Source of the DNA: Chrysogorgia sp. JL179-B06
Lineage: Eukaryota > Cnidaria > Anthozoa > Scleralcyonacea > Chrysogorgiidae
NCBI GenBank assembly: GCA_035772405.1
Contig: JAYKKM010000123.1
Span: forward strand, 247,001-311,000
Length of the DNA stretch: 64,000 nt
Direction of reading: 5' to 3'
The notes beneath the pieces were generated by a model, which saw only the letters and a program-made list of their open reading frames with translations, made no database searches and was not told where the DNA came from. Below, piece after piece: positions 1-11,590 of this stretch. A program made the position numbers and the translations under genes. Position 1 is the stretch's first letter. Each line of letters begins with the position of its first letter.

Positions 1-965
1 TAATAATATTTTTTGTTTCTCCTGCGGCGTTTATTCGAGGGAGGCGTTTATTCAAGGAAACACGGTAATCTGTTTATAATGACCCCCTTCACATTTGTGA
101 TGCGTATGGACATGGTTTCGAATTCAATCCTTTGACGAGTAACATTATGTACAGTATGAAGCTCATACATAGATGGTATTATATGGTAATATAAAAATAA
201 TTGCCCAGCAAATAATTCTCCGCAACGCCATATTAAAACACGGGATTGAACATTTTAAGAAAATTTATTTAGACTAACGTTTCGTCACTTAACTAGTAAC
301 ATCTTCAGGCTCTTCAGAGTAACTAATTATATTTACATGTCTCAGCTTATATAACTATGCTATTACAATATAGGATCAAGTAACAATAATAAAAGAATGT
401 AAAGGAAAAGGAAGTGAGATATGTCAAAAGCTTTGCAACGCCTTGCAACTGTGGCACAGACAACGGCGATTGAAGTGTGAAAGATAAATAGATAATCCCG
501 ATTCATGTGCAAAGGATTGTGGTTGAAAAGCGAGTCAAGATTTTTTGCCCGCTGCGCAGCAATTAATATATATATTGAACAATCCATTCATTTGATATTT
601 TATTTTTATCTTCAAAGGGAGATGTTATATCATTGTTAATTGTTCTTCTAACGTGTATTTTAGTGTCATCATTATCACGTGACATGCTCGCGCGCTAATA
701 AAGGCATCATAGTTTTCTTCATGATCTGTGTCAGACTGCTTATAGAACAGGCCTCTCTGAAAATGACTCGTATGTGAATGGAGCACTCCTCGATAAAGAT
801 ATTTTAATGAAAGATTGTTTAGTAAATATTGTTAGAAAAATTATAGGCATGCAGTTTTTAGTTTAACAGCTTTAGATATCATGATGTAAATAACTTATTT
901 ATTAAATAACTTATATATTACTGTACATTACTGAATTGATATTGTAGCAAATGCTTATAGCACTT
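1..965. other. Left-edge stretch without a supported gene
   Basis: AT-rich DNA with no convincing exon on either strand. Short open frames here (for example 363-587 on the minus strand) have no recognisable domain and a low-complexity, hydrophobic composition. I see no clear repeat boundary. Confidence 0.5.
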
Positions 966-1099
966 TTAGTTTAGTTTATTAGATTTATCATTCTTAGGTG
1001 AACGGAATACCCAACAGGCTAGAAGCCCAATTATTGGGGTTCCGAGGGCCTACGATTTAAGGTCGTTATCCGAAAAGACCCGAAGTGTTACCATTTGCT

Positions 1100-1944
1100 C
1101 AGGGGCGTAGGAAGCAGGGGGGCCGGGGGTGCCGCGGCCCCCCCAATATTATAAAAGGGGGGGCCGGAATAGCTTTCGGCCCCCCCAATAATAATTGCAT
1201 TTGAAAGAAAAATTGCAGCAAAAAAATTGAATTCGAAAGTAGAAGTTCGAAAACAACATCTTCCTATTAATGTTCTGTTAAACTGTCATAGAAGTAATTA
1301 AAAAAAATAATCACAATATCTTTGAATGTTAACCCGAGTGTTTTACTAAACTAAAGTACTAATATTTCTCAAGTTTACGCAGCCCTACTCTAGTTAGCCT
1401 GATTATCAGATGGTACGGTGTTCGCTCACTCCACCTCCGCGGGGAGGTGGAGTGAGCGAACACGGTACCGTCTGATAATCAGGCTATACTCTAGTAGGCT
1501 TTCTTTTTTGACTAAGCAGAGCGGCAGAAATCGCGGAATGATTGAGGCTAAAAGGTACCCGCGGTTGAAAAAAAACGTCTAGAATGTCCATGTCGAACTC
1601 ATGGATCATTGCAATAATATGTTGTCAGTGGTTCCCAGGGGCGGCGTGATTGAGGCCACTGCTCACAGCGGGAGAGCAGGGTGTGCCATTGTTTGGGGCC
1701 TACTTGGGGCCCACCAGTCCAAAATATGAAATTTTATAAACTTCTGAGCTGAAAAATCACCGCTCAGAATGCAGGAAATGCCATTTGCGGGAATCTAGAT
1801 TACAAAATTTTTGGGGGAGCATACGGTGCTCGGATTAATAGTTATCATGACCACCCATTTGGGACTAGCTTCGCCACTGACAGGTACAACGAAAAATTTT
1901 CTTTGGTCGGCCCCCCCAAGTTTAGAAAGCTTCCTACGCCCCTG
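1100..1944. mobile_element. Non-autonomous hAT-like element (845 bp)
   Basis: The ends are inverted: the left begins CAGGGGCGTAGGAAGC and the right ends with its reverse complement. An exact 8-bp direct repeat CATTTGCT flanks it (1092-1099 and 1945-1952). CAGGG-type ends with 8-bp target duplications are the hAT signature. There is no transposase frame inside. It has poly-G/C-rich subterminal stretches next to both ends and is itself interrupted by a small foldback element at 1394-1486. Confidence 0.85.
1394..1486. mobile_element. Small foldback (palindromic) MITE
   Basis: The two arms (about 1396-1437 and 1443-1485) are complementary except for about two positions, leaving only a few bases of loop. 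An 8-bp repeat TACTCTAG lies on both sides (1386-1393 and 1487-1494), as expected for target-site duplication. It sits inside the hAT-like element at 1100-1944. Confidence 0.8.
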
Positions 1945-2372
1945 CATTTGCTGATATTATTGCAAAGACAGCACTTTCTCCTCAATTATTTTTAAGACCC
2001 GGAGTGGTGGTCCGACCCAGGATTTGAACCTGTGTCTTCCAGCTCATGGTAAACACTAGACCATAACAGCTGGTCTTTACAGGTACATAGATGAATACAT
2101 CAAAGTTTGTGTGTAATTCAAAATAATCTTTGCTTCGTAATGAGCATAAAAAAGCTGAATTACACGCACATAAAATAATATTTAAAATTATGAACACATA
2201 GAAATATAAAATTAATGATAATAATAGTACAAGCATACTAACCTTGGTCCATATTAGAACAATTTCCAAGATAAGCACCGTGCCTTACTCCAAAATTGCA
2301 GGTATAGTACTCTTCTTTAATCTTTTTCGATATCGCATTTTTTCTTTCCAATAGAACTTTGTCGAGATGACG

Positions 2373-3620
2373 TCAATACCTATGTTTGTCCGCATTTACC
2401 ATAATTATTGCGGCCATAGCAAAAGAAAATAGCTCATTATTTGCATGTTCATCACCACGATAGGATTCCACTTTGTAAATATGATCCTCGCATTTATCTG
2501 AAGTAAGCCAGTCCACCACAGTTTTATGGAAAACTGTTAAACTATCATCATAAACAAGAAACAGGGCGGAGACGCTTTCGCTCACCTTTTGAATATTCTT
2601 GAGAAGTTCGATAAACGCGATGTTTGGATACACTTTCACTATTTCTGCTTTCATGCGATCAAAATAACCCATGTAAACAGCAGAGATACCTCTAAGAACA
2701 ATGCCTAAATCTATCTTTCCTGTTATTTTCCTGTTTTTTGAACGGCCGACAGAATACGAAACGAAAAAGGAAACGAGCCTTCGCTTTAACAAGTTCTTCG
2801 GAAGGCATGAAACTATAGAGAGAACATTTTGGAGGAAACATCTTATATCTTTCACATTATCTTTATCATTGGGTCTTTCAAATGACACAAGGTCTTCTGG
2901 ACTGGTAATTCTGGTCGCCTGGTGATAAAAAAACTTTGATACACTTTGGAAGCTCCTTTGATATAACTTTTAACAGCTCACTTTTTCCTCCACTTTCACT
3001 CTCGTCAAGAGCATCAATTACGATCAGCATGGTTTGCCGTTCTCCCAGATCGTACAGAGGATCATGTCCTATAGTGCAAATTTTACATGTATATTTTTAT
3101 CTAACAGGGCGGCGCCTCGCATGCGACTTTTAGTCCCGTTCGCGCTTTCTCTTTTGGATTTCTTGTTGTTGTCTTTTTCGTGACAAGTTGTTATCCAATA
3201 AAATTATTAAAATAAAATAAAATAAAATGTAGGAGCACACGAAAAGCATCTGGAACACTGTCTCTTGAGTGAGGTCGCTCCAACTGCTCGATGAGTTTTT
3301 TCTTGAAATCCATGGATATTTTCATACAAATAACTTGCAAGAGACTCCAGCATCTTTAGCGGATTACGATAATCTGCAAAATCGACAGAAAGAGCGTGTT
3401 TGCTGCTAAAGTTTGCGAAGTTTATGAGAAAAACTTTAGCAACAAACACGCTCTTTCCAACCCGTGGGCCAGCGGTAAGCACCGTTACTCTAGAATTTGG
3501 TTCCTTCGTAAACCAGAAATCAACTCGATCGAGATGCCATTCTCTAGTGCCAGGGTGAAATTACTTGATAAGTTGCTGACGATCTCTGGTACATCTGCAC
3601 TTCGCTAAATCAAGGACTAG
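2373..3620 (-). pseudogene. NACHT-module (NLR/STAND-like) gene fragment, copy 1
   Basis: Seen on the minus strand in order: a leader with REWHLDRVDFWF, a P-loop AGPRVGKSV near 3460, a Walker B VIDALDE near 3015, then a C-terminal part with a FHKTVVDWLTSDK motif near 2510. This order is that of NACHT-type STAND ATPases used as innate immune sensors in cnidarians (family knowledge). It is broken. A TAA replaces the TCA codon seen in copy 2 just ahead of the P-loop (about 3563). An extra A shifts the frame after the GFQEK motif. The frame also changes between the Walker B part and the 2373-2888 frame. Copy 1 alone keeps the C-terminal part. Introns or retroposed DNA may lie at 3090-3240. The function of the parent gene is inferred only. 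Confidence 0.75.
3389..3456. repeat. 26-bp-arm hairpin across the P-loop codons (copy 1)
   Basis: The arms 3389-3414 and 3431-3456 are reverse complements with a single mismatch, around a 16-base loop. On the minus strand this reads GKSVFVAKVFLINFANF; on the plus strand the same DNA reads KSVFAAKVCEVYEKN, which fits the NACHT family pattern better. Confidence 0.9.
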
Positions 3621-4940
3621 ACGGGCGCCTAGAAAGTTCATTGCTAAACTGGTCAGCGGTCGTTTGCGAGATTTATGCTTCTGCATCTTTATCCAATTTG
3701 CAGTTATCATAAAAACTGCATATTGGAGAAACATGCGGACACACTGGAATCACTATCGACATTTTCTTGACGAGGGCGTTTTGCTGTATTCTTGATTTCT
3801 TGGTGATGGTTTTATTCGATTGAGGAGTAGAGTTGCTTCCTGCTGCAATTTCATAATTAATCTCTAAATAAGTAAAATGTATATAACTTATTATACAGTT
3901 TAGAGCTGTAGGGCAAGATAATAAAATACAAATGATGAGTACAATATACAGACGTGCTGGACACTAAACTATCTAATAACAGGGGCCGCGGAGCAAGGGG
4001 GCAATTGCCACCCCCCCTTTTTTTCCTGATACTAATTTTCTTAATTTGGGTATAGAGTGCTTCTTTATAATATTTTTCAGTTGACATTACTCAAAAGGAA
4101 AACGTGGATCTAGAAAGTTTGAAATGCGTTCTAACGACGCACGTGCTCAATGTTAACCCTTTTGGATCTATGTGACCTTTGACCTCTAACGCTGTAGCAA
4201 TGCATACAGATCAAGCTAAGCCGTTTTATTAATTGGATTCATTACTTTCAAAGCGGAGGAATTTCACAATGAAAGAAAAAGTTATTTCACTATTTGTTTG
4301 CCTCTGCCTTGCTTCTGACGTGATTTTCATTCATGCTGCCCAGGGGCGGATTAAGGACCCCTGAGGCAAATTTAGCAGGTTGCACCCCAGTCTCTGGGGC
4401 TACGGTGCATCGGAACAGTTATCGTTTATCAATTACTAATATAAATATTGACTGCTGAGTCTGGGGTTTATTTAAAATAATAATTTTGTTCTTTTACTTT
4501 GTGAAGTTAAATCCGTAGATACACTGCATTAGACAATAGGCATACTGTTACTGATTACTGTTACTGATCTATATTCTGATCTATATTCTGTAAAATATTT
4601 CAGGATTTTTAATTGTTTAAATGATTTTTTGCTTTTGTGGTCTGTTTTTTCCCTGCGTTTCAAATTTGAGCTGGGCCCTCATCAGAAGCTCGGGGCCCTC
4701 AGTTGCCCATAGGTTAATCCGCCCCTGACGCTGCCGAGCTGTGGTATATAAATCAATGTAAACACGGGAAATGTGTGGAGAATTAATTGTCAAGCAATGA
4801 GCTAATGATTTTTTTATCATTATTGTTAATGCTGTTGTTACGTGCACCAGTGCACATATGTAAACATGCACATTCATGCTTTGTAAAATAAAATTGATGA
4901 TCGGGTACGAAATTCGACATCTTTCTCTGCGACGATATTG
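3621..4940. repeat. Duplicated flank of NACHT copy 1
   Basis: This stretch is repeated beside NACHT copy 2, split there into 14641-15142 and 18703-19350 by a later insertion. Shared landmarks include a run of C near 4010, TGACCTTTGACCTCTAACG near 4165, and a hAT-like MITE at 4341-4727. I see no gene in it. Confidence 0.85.
4341..4727. mobile_element. hAT-like MITE (copy 1)
   Basis: The ends are CAGGGGCGGATTAA and its inverted complement, flanked by ATGCTGCC (4333-4340) and ACGCTGCC (4728-4735), an 8-bp target duplication with one mismatch. The same insertion at the same site occurs at 18834-19171, so it predates the segmental duplication. Confidence 0.85.
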
Positions 4941-5107
4941 CGCTAAGTTGTGAGACGTTGCGCTAAGTTGTGAGACGTTACGCTAAGTTTGGAGACGTTA
5001 CGCTAAGTCTGGAGACGTTAAGCTAAGATTTGAGATATTACGCTAGGTTTGAGACGTTACGCTAAGTTTTGAGATGTTACACTTAGTTTTTAGACATTAC
5101 GCTAAGT
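4940..5107. repeat. About 20-bp minisatellite, 8-9 units
   Basis: Diverged tandem units of the form CGCTAAGTTTGAGACGTTA repeat without spacers. Unit length varies by one or two bases. Confidence 0.85.
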
Positions 5108-5339
5108 TGTACCGTGACAGGTAAATTTTTTTGTGTGTCCGTTACAAATTCATTTAATCATTTGTGCTGGTCATTCTGACAGATACAGCGAAAATAATTA
5201 TTTCCAGGCTTGGTTACTTGTAAATGGTTTCCCAAAGTCTTGAATGTAACGACTGATGCAAAAGACTGAGGGAAATGTTCTCACTGTCGACCTAATAAAT
5301 TTACTAAATAACTATTTATTTCTTCCAACAAGACTTAGT

Positions 5340-5460
5340 TTGCACGCCCGCGTAGCATCATGAAAATTCAAAATGCCACCAATCGCAGAGTTGTTTATGA
5401 AATCAAATTTGGTGTGTGAGTGGATCTCATGTCCCTGGCGCTTGTCGAATTTCAATTTTA
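5340..5460. repeat. Partial copy of the core of the neighbouring TTAA element
   Basis: About 120 bp beginning TGCACGCCCGC and running through TCATGTCCCTGGCGCTTG is nearly identical to 5808-5930 inside the element at 5573-6017. It is probably a truncated relative of that element. No gene seen in 5108-5572. Confidence 0.75.
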
Positions 5461-5572
5461 CTTTGTTAGACTGTTATTACATTGATTATTTTCAATTCAA
5501 CATTTAATAAACTGCTTTTCCTTTGACGCTTTTTCTTCGATTATTTTCAGTTTACCTGTTATTACTGCTTAA

Positions 5573-6017
5573 CTCTTTCCTGTCCGGCTGAAAAACATCC
5601 AAAATTGAACTACCTCTGTGTTCTATTGATATCTCGAGAAATATCCATAACTGTTGCGAAACCTATACCTTTTCTGAAAGCCCAATAAACCGACCGTTAC
5701 CAATGCTCTTGAATTTTCCGAACAAGACACATCATTTTAATATAAATTAGCATTAATTATCATAAATCAGGTTGAAAAACTTCCATTTTCTAGAAAAGAC
5801 CATTTTGCACGCCCGCATAGCATCATGAAAATTCAAAATGCCACCAATCGCAGAGTTGTTTACGAAATCAAAACAAATTTGGCGTGTGAGTGGATCTCAT
5901 GTCCCTGGCGCTTGTCGAATTTCAATTTTTAATCTTGCGTTACTGTGTGCCGTGTTTTTCGATTGACGACTTCGGGGTTTTCTATGACCCCTTTTGAGTG
6001 TGCCGGACAGGAAAGAG
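5573..6017. mobile_element. piggyBac-like MITE (445 bp)
   Basis: The ends CTCTTTCCTGTCCGGC and GCCGGACAGGAAAGAG are exact inverted complements, each bordered by TTAA (5569-5572 and 6018-6021). TTAA target duplication with CYCTTT-like ends suggests piggyBac, an inference. There is no coding frame inside. Confidence 0.8.
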
Positions 6018-6196
6018 TTAAAGCGACCACCGCGGGTCAGGAGTAAGTGGTGACTTATTGAAGATGGTCGCATATAGGAGAATGTTCACCACAGGGCCCA
6101 AACCTAGTGTAGTTTATACCGCGCGTGATTGATAATAACAATGATGTAATGACGCATAAACAACTTTCATAATAGCTACCGATTTCAATATTATTC

Positions 6197-6305
6197 TTTT
6201 ATGTGCATATAAATTAGCCTTTCTGGCCTCGTTTGTGTGTCTGTAATTCTAATGAATCTTTGCTTCCAAACGAGGCTAAAAAGTCTAATTTCGATGCACA
6301 TAATG
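6197..6305. repeat. Short inverted-repeat element
   Basis: Arms near 6197-6235 (TTATGTGCAT...GGCCTCGTTTG) and 6268-6305 (CAAACGAGGCTA...GATGCACATAAT) pair imperfectly. It is probably a small MITE. The remaining DNA between 6018 and 6920 shows no gene. Confidence 0.55.
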
Positions 6306-6919
6306 TGCTAATGTGACTTATGACTTCATTGCTCCTTAGGACTGATTAAGGATAAGCCATGAAAATATATTTTTCCATTCTGGAAGAAATGTTATTTCTC
6401 TACTTTCCGCTCCTTTCTCTATTTTAAGACGAACTCTCCTGGATATTATTAATATTACTATATCTACCACTTGGAGTATATGTGAATTACCATAATAAGG
6501 TTTTGGGTGATTAATCCTCATTATTATATGGCACATGCTACTTCCAGTGAAATTGCGTGCTCTGATTGGTTGAGACACGTCGTTATTTCCCGTAATGGAC
6601 CGGCAGATTACGGATTTTGTCAACCATTTTGTTTACAAAGGAGCCGAACGACGATAGAAAACTTTGAAAAGCAGCAAAAATTGAACGAATTTAGTAAATT
6701 AAGCACTAAATCATGTACGAGTCGGACGATGAACAATAAGTCTTACTAAAAGAGTCTTACTATCATGAATATAAGAACAAGAACAAGAACAAGATTGAAA
6801 ATGACGATTCTGTCACTCAAAACGTATGTTGTTTAAAAAAGCCATGCCATATAATAAACCAACCTCATACCCAGGGTATTCTCAGTGCCCGGGGAGGGAG
6901 CGCCCGGGATGGATAGGGG

Positions 6920-7560
6920 TATCTAGTACGTATTCCTTATAAGGAAGCGCAAATAGAAGGCATTGACGAGCAAATAGAGTGAATTAACGAGCAAATAGCT
7001 GACACGTTCAACCCTCGTACCAGCCTCCTTGTTAATTGGATTGTGACCGACCCCAAAACAACAAAGGTCCTAACCCTTTGGCAAACGTTTTCTTGAGAAA
7101 TAAACCACCCCCAAAGCTATAGAATATATCAAAGGAAAGTTAAATTATCTATTTACAACATACGTACAGCTTTATCCCGTTAGCTAACTTAGTTCTCTTT
7201 AAAAGCGCGGATAATCGAACATGCCAAAATATAATTTTCCTAATACGGATACCATCTTGTAAACAAAAACACGGCTGTCTTCGACGAACGTTTTCTTGAG
7301 AAATAATCAACTCCCAAAGCTACAATATATATTAAAACAAAGATAAATTATCTGTTTACAATATGCGTACAGCTTATCCTGCTAGCGAACGTAGTTTTCT
7401 TAAAAAGAGCGGATAATCGAACATATCGTAACGTGTTAATAATCCCACATCCAGCGGGCTGGTACGAGTGCCATGTATTTGTTCGTCAATGCCTTCTATT
7501 TGCTCGTCGGTCACTTCCTTATATGGAATACGTACTAGAAGTACATATGCCGGGATGGGA
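6920..7560. repeat. Inverted repeat enclosing a tandem duplication
   Basis: The outer arms (about 6928-7025 and 7460-7545) share CTAGTACGTATTCC, GGCATTGACGA and GGTACGAG elements in opposite orientation. Between them lie two direct copies of an about 145-bp unit (7081-7225 and 7285-7428), each with CGTTTTCTTGAGAAATAA and GCGGATAATCGAACAT. No coding signal. Confidence 0.7.
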
Positions 7561-7641
7561 GTGGTGGTAAAGGCTGGTCACGTGACTCCAAGGATATTGG
7601 ATTATTTTGTAACCTGGCTTATTCTCGCTTATATCATCCGG

Positions 7642-8150
7642 GGGGCCGGATCGCTGTGAAAACATACTCGGTATATGGATAATTTAAAAATATTACAATT
7701 TATTGGAAAGACAGTAATATGTTCAATAAGTAATAAAAACTCAAAACACTATTAAACAACAGTTTTAATTTGTATTTGTCAGACTATAAATAATTACAAA
7801 AATAACATCTCCAATGGTCAATATACTGTTCGAATTAAAGTACCTGTAGCAGATCTGGAAATATGCAGTTTGAATATAAAAAGTCGAGACCGAAACCACA
7901 CCAGAAATCTGAAATCCCTATAAATGCTTTCAACACTTTTAATATTTAAAATAATAGTCAGACTGTATTCGAACTGTTCTGGCGTTGATCATGTTTATCT
8001 TATGACAGCAACAAATGTCCAGTAAATCAACGTATTTTTCGAAGTAATCCACCATCTTTCAACGTCTGTCTGCAGTCCGTACTTACTGTCTTTCCAATAA
8101 ATTGTAATATTTTTAAATTATCCATATATGTTTTCACAGCGATCCGCCCC
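7642..8150. mobile_element. Long-TIR element (about 510 bp)
   Basis: About 75 bases at each end, from GGATCGCTGTGAAAACATA to GGAAAGACAGTAA, are near-perfect inverted complements. No clear target duplication and no coding frame, so the superfamily is not assigned. Confidence 0.75.
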
Positions 8151-8549
8151 TTGATTTACTTGAAAAAACGACCTTGATTTACTTGAAGAATTAGCCACGT
8201 GGAGTCTTCGCGTTGAGAATCTGACGTCACTTCGTTACGCTGGTCAAGAACATGAACGATTAATGGCGGACATAACAACTCCAGATTCGGAGTACGAAAA
8301 ATAATACTTGCCATCGTCGAATCGCAAAACGGTTTCGACCGAGTAATATTTAGCAACTCTGCTTTATAAATAAGTTATAAAAATATCGATAGGTAAATTT
8401 GATCGTAGTGGCACTTTAAATATTAATAAACCTAAAACATAGGGTTTGTGCACGGTGAGGTACCGTCCAAAATAAATCGCAGCTCATTATTTTTAACAAT
8501 GTTAACCGCTTTGAAGTTTGCCGAGTTTCCAGACCATATCTTTATTGAC

Positions 8550-8904
8550 TATGGCCGGTCATGGTGACTGGTCAGTTTCAATTGTGACCGGTCAAACTTC
8601 ACGACACCCCCCTCCGTCTCCCCAAAAAAACACAACATAAAACATGTAAAGTATATTCTACACTATACAGCTAGTACTGATTTGAACATTTGTCATAAAA
8701 AGGAAAAGCATGCATAGTTCACTTCAAATCAATATATATCAGACATTATGAAACGGGTCTACAACAGCACAACAACACTCATTTTAAGTTCCTTCAAATG
8801 GAAGTAATAAAATTAATTGCAAGTAATATGACCGGTCAAAATGACCGGCGTTATACAAATTTGGCCGGTCACTGACGGGTGACTGGCTGTTATTTTGAGC
8901 CCTG
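8550..8904. mobile_element. hAT-like remnant with ACCGGTCA subterminal repeats
   Basis: Several GACCGGTCA-type motifs lie at 8560-8605 and 8828-8870. The right side ends with a CAGGGCTCAAAATAA-like terminus read on the minus strand. It resembles the intact element at 46236-46908, which has the same subterminal motif. The left end is not resolved. Confidence 0.5.
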
Positions 8905-9379
8905 ATGGTCCAAGCATAAGCAAAGAGCAGAACAAAAGAAGAAACAAAGAAAAATTCTCGTTGTTTTGTCTTCGCAAGTCCCAGGGGAGAAGTCATGCTT
9001 TGTTTTCATATTGATGTTGTGCTTATGCTTATGTCGCTAGTGAAACTATGCTTTAATATTTCGTTTAGCTATTTTATGTGACATAACCGAATATTTGCCT
9101 TTATTATACCCTCACATATAATCCACCAATCAACCGTCTCTATTAGCATCATGTGGCCGCCCAATATTTTACGATGTAGGACAGCTACATATTGGGCAGT
9201 AACCTTTGGACTGTTTACGTGCGAAGAAACATCTTCATGTTAAGATATTTTGTTCGATATAATAAAACACCTATTGGATTCCTCTTCGCCCAAATATTTA
9301 GGCTCGACCTTCAGTCTCGCCCAATATTGAATTCTCGACTTAAATGTTTTGTAATATTGGGCTCAGAGGAATCCAATAA
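8905..9379. other. Intergenic stretch with a GCCCAATATT palindrome cluster
   Basis: No gene seen. ATTGGATTCCTCT at about 9272 and its complement at about 9363 enclose several GCCCAATATT/AATATTGGGC motifs, so the region can fold back on itself. Confidence 0.5.
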
Positions 9380-10290
9380 TAATGATAATAATAATAATAA
9401 TTGATTGTTTATTAAAATCACATTGCAGTCCTAAGACTGAATGGCATGATTATTTACATTGTAAAAAGTGTATTTTATTTAAAACCGAAATTATCGACAT
9501 GACCCTTTTCTGAACTCTTTCCACGGAATTATCGAAATAGATCGGCAGACTATCATGGTACAGTAAAATTGGACTGGCGCTGAGGTATCTACTTTGGCTC
9601 GTTTTAGTTGGACAATAAAATAAAGTCTTTGGTTAGCTTTCTTAATACTCTTGGACACACGAGTATTCCACTTTAAATCGTCGGTGATGTTAAGTCCTAG
9701 TAGTTTGAATTATTTAACAACTTTTTAATTCATTATCATTTATGATCAAAGGTAGGATATCTTTATTGTAATCATCGCGTCTGAAACAGATTCGCATTTC
9801 TTTGCATTTATCTTCGTTCTGTGAAAATGCATCTACTGTTTCTTACATGTTGCTGGAGTGATTATTCTCAATTGTTTCTGACACAGTCGTGTCGTCTACA
9901 AATTTCCACATATCTGCATTGGAGACTTCCAGGTCATCGATCATTAAAATAAATAGCTAGGGTCCCAATTTTGTTCCTTGCGGTACACCTGATGAAATTG
10001 GTCTCCATTCTGAGAAGCAGTCGTCTGAAAGCTTAACTCGCTGTTTTCTGTTGGTTAGAAAATCAATAATCCAATTTAAAATATTAGGTGGAATTTTTAA
10101 ACACTTTAATTTTGAGATCAATTTTGAGTGGTCGATGTAATCAAATGCTTTACGAAAGTCAAAGAAAACGATTCTTGACATGGCTCCCGTTCCATCGGCG
10201 GATTTGTACCATTGGTGCAGCATACTGATTAAAGCCAGAGTAATAGTGGTTAATTTTAGTTTAGTTTTTTTAATAAGTAACATTTAACAT
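9380..10290 (-). pseudogene. Non-LTR retrotransposon fragment, RT domain
   Basis: On the minus strand the reverse transcriptase motifs run in order: FFDFRKAFDYIDH (motif A, about 10150), SSGVPQGTKLGP (about 9975) and FVDD (the YXDD box, about 9900). A TAG stop separates the last two, and further frameshifts follow toward 9600. The plus-strand-left end carries an (AAT)n run at 9378-9402, the complement of the ATT-rich 3' tail of such elements. It is an L2/CR1-like element, 5'-truncated and dead. Confidence 0.8.
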
Positions 10291-10299
10291 TTGTGAAGG

Positions 10300-11590
10300 T
10301 TGCTTTGACAAACGCCCTGGGTCCCTCTATCCCTCAGGATGGCCGCTGATAGAATAACGGTACTCTGTGGTGTAAAATTACATTGTATAGCAATTAGTCC
10401 CTACTATACACCAGTCTGCATTCTTTAGATTGACTGGGAATATTATATTAATTGTTGCTCCATCATGCTATAGAAATATTTATATGATTTGTATGCATGC
10501 CAAGGACAGGCAAGAGCTCTGGGGAAAATGCTGACATTAAAAATACTGGTGATGCATACTGCATCCAGTCTTTGTATTTTATCATTGACAGTATTTATAA
10601 ACTATGCAAAAATGATGTGATGCACCTATCAATGTTAGGCCCAGGGGGGGGGGGGGGGGGGGAGGCAGATATGAGGGATTTGTACTCTGTTGCTATATTT
10701 GGGAATTTGATAAAAAGTTCAGACCACCAAAAATTCAAACGTTCCCGCCCAAGGGGGAGGACTGAGACCTCGTCCTTGTGGTGGACAAATTGGTGGCCAT
10801 CTTGGAACAAACGCGAGGAGACTAATATTCGCAAGAAAGTTGGGAAAAGTGTATATAAATGTGCAATATTATTTTGTTGGTAATGTGGCGTGAGTTTGTC
10901 CTAGCTTAAAAACTATGAACTTAAAAACTTAAAAACTATATATCGCAGTTTGCTGAAACTTGTAGTGTCAGAAGTGATATATTTTTATTTATCCCAGAAT
11001 ACAAAAAGCATTTGTCAAGAAATAGGACTTGATCTGTGAAATGATTCATAAATATCCAACCAGATAGGGGATTTGGTCTGATTTGACGCATATTTTGGGC
11101 TACAAGGTGGGGATTTTGACCAACATTTCTTCTGAAAAATGAAATCCCCCACATCTGCCGTCCTGCATTACTTGGAAGCTGCCAGCTGGTACTCACCCTG
11201 ATTGTCCTGATATCCATAACGTTTGAGTAGACCTACGGCATCGGGTCTCCCCAATCAATAAAGAAACAGTATTCTCCACACTATTCATCCACTCACTCCA
11301 CACTATACATCCAAGTAATTCTGTTGTGGGATTTTTTCACTTCCCCAGTTTCGTCTTGGATATACTGTTCAACGTATAATATACTCACGCGCTGAACAGT
11401 ATATCCAAGACTATCAGCTTGTGAACGCCAATCTTTCATAGGAACGTCAAGACTTTTAAACATGGACAGCTTTTCAAGCAAGGTAAAGAAGACACTAGAC
11501 GATTCTTCCTGTATTCGCAAGACGCCCTCGCCATGTTGAAGCTAGTTCCTTCTCGATCACTACTGAATTTCTCTAGAAATTGATCCCAAC
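10300..11590 (-). repeat. NLR-associated duplicon, copy with death-domain exon (gamma)
   Basis: It is repeated at 20100-21180 and 22070-23299, with shared landmarks such as CAGGATGGCCGCTGAT, ATTACATTGTATAG and TATCGCAGTTTGCTGAAAC. It includes a G19 run at about 10644-10662 that has no counterpart of that length in the other copies. The only plausible coding piece is the death-domain-like exon at its right end. Confidence 0.85.
11293..11558 (-). pseudogene. Death-domain-like exon, copy gamma
   Basis: The minus-strand frame contains LLEKLSMFKSLDVP, KDWRSQADSLGY and SILYVEQYIQDETGE. The spacing of the tryptophan, the LAD-type turn and the acidic helix resembles the first half of a death domain of the MyD88/IRAK kind (family knowledge; similarity judged by eye). 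The other two copies have L where this one has Q in RSQAD. I infer it is an N-terminal adaptor exon of the NLR-like gene whose NACHT parts lie downstream on the same strand. Confidence 0.5.

Larger units (their letters stand above)
966..2077 (-). repeat. tRNA-derived SINE-like repeat, split by a DNA transposon
   Basis: Read on the minus strand from about 2077, the head has a tRNA-like A box (GGTCTAGTG) and B box (GGTTCAAATCC), then a body that resumes beyond an insertion at 1100-1944 and ends near 970. A second, uninterrupted copy on the plus strand at about 42985-43245 shows the same head, body and tail order. This supports an interspersed tRNA-derived element rather than a working tRNA gene: the tRNA-like part cannot be folded into a full cloverleaf with confidence. 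Confidence 0.7.

Noticed and set aside
4940..5107. CRISPR-like array
   Set aside because: Units are contiguous without unique spacers; a minisatellite in an animal-type genome.
10497..10883. 128-codon frame in duplicon gamma
   Set aside because: It runs through a G19 tract and is not conserved in the beta and alpha copies.
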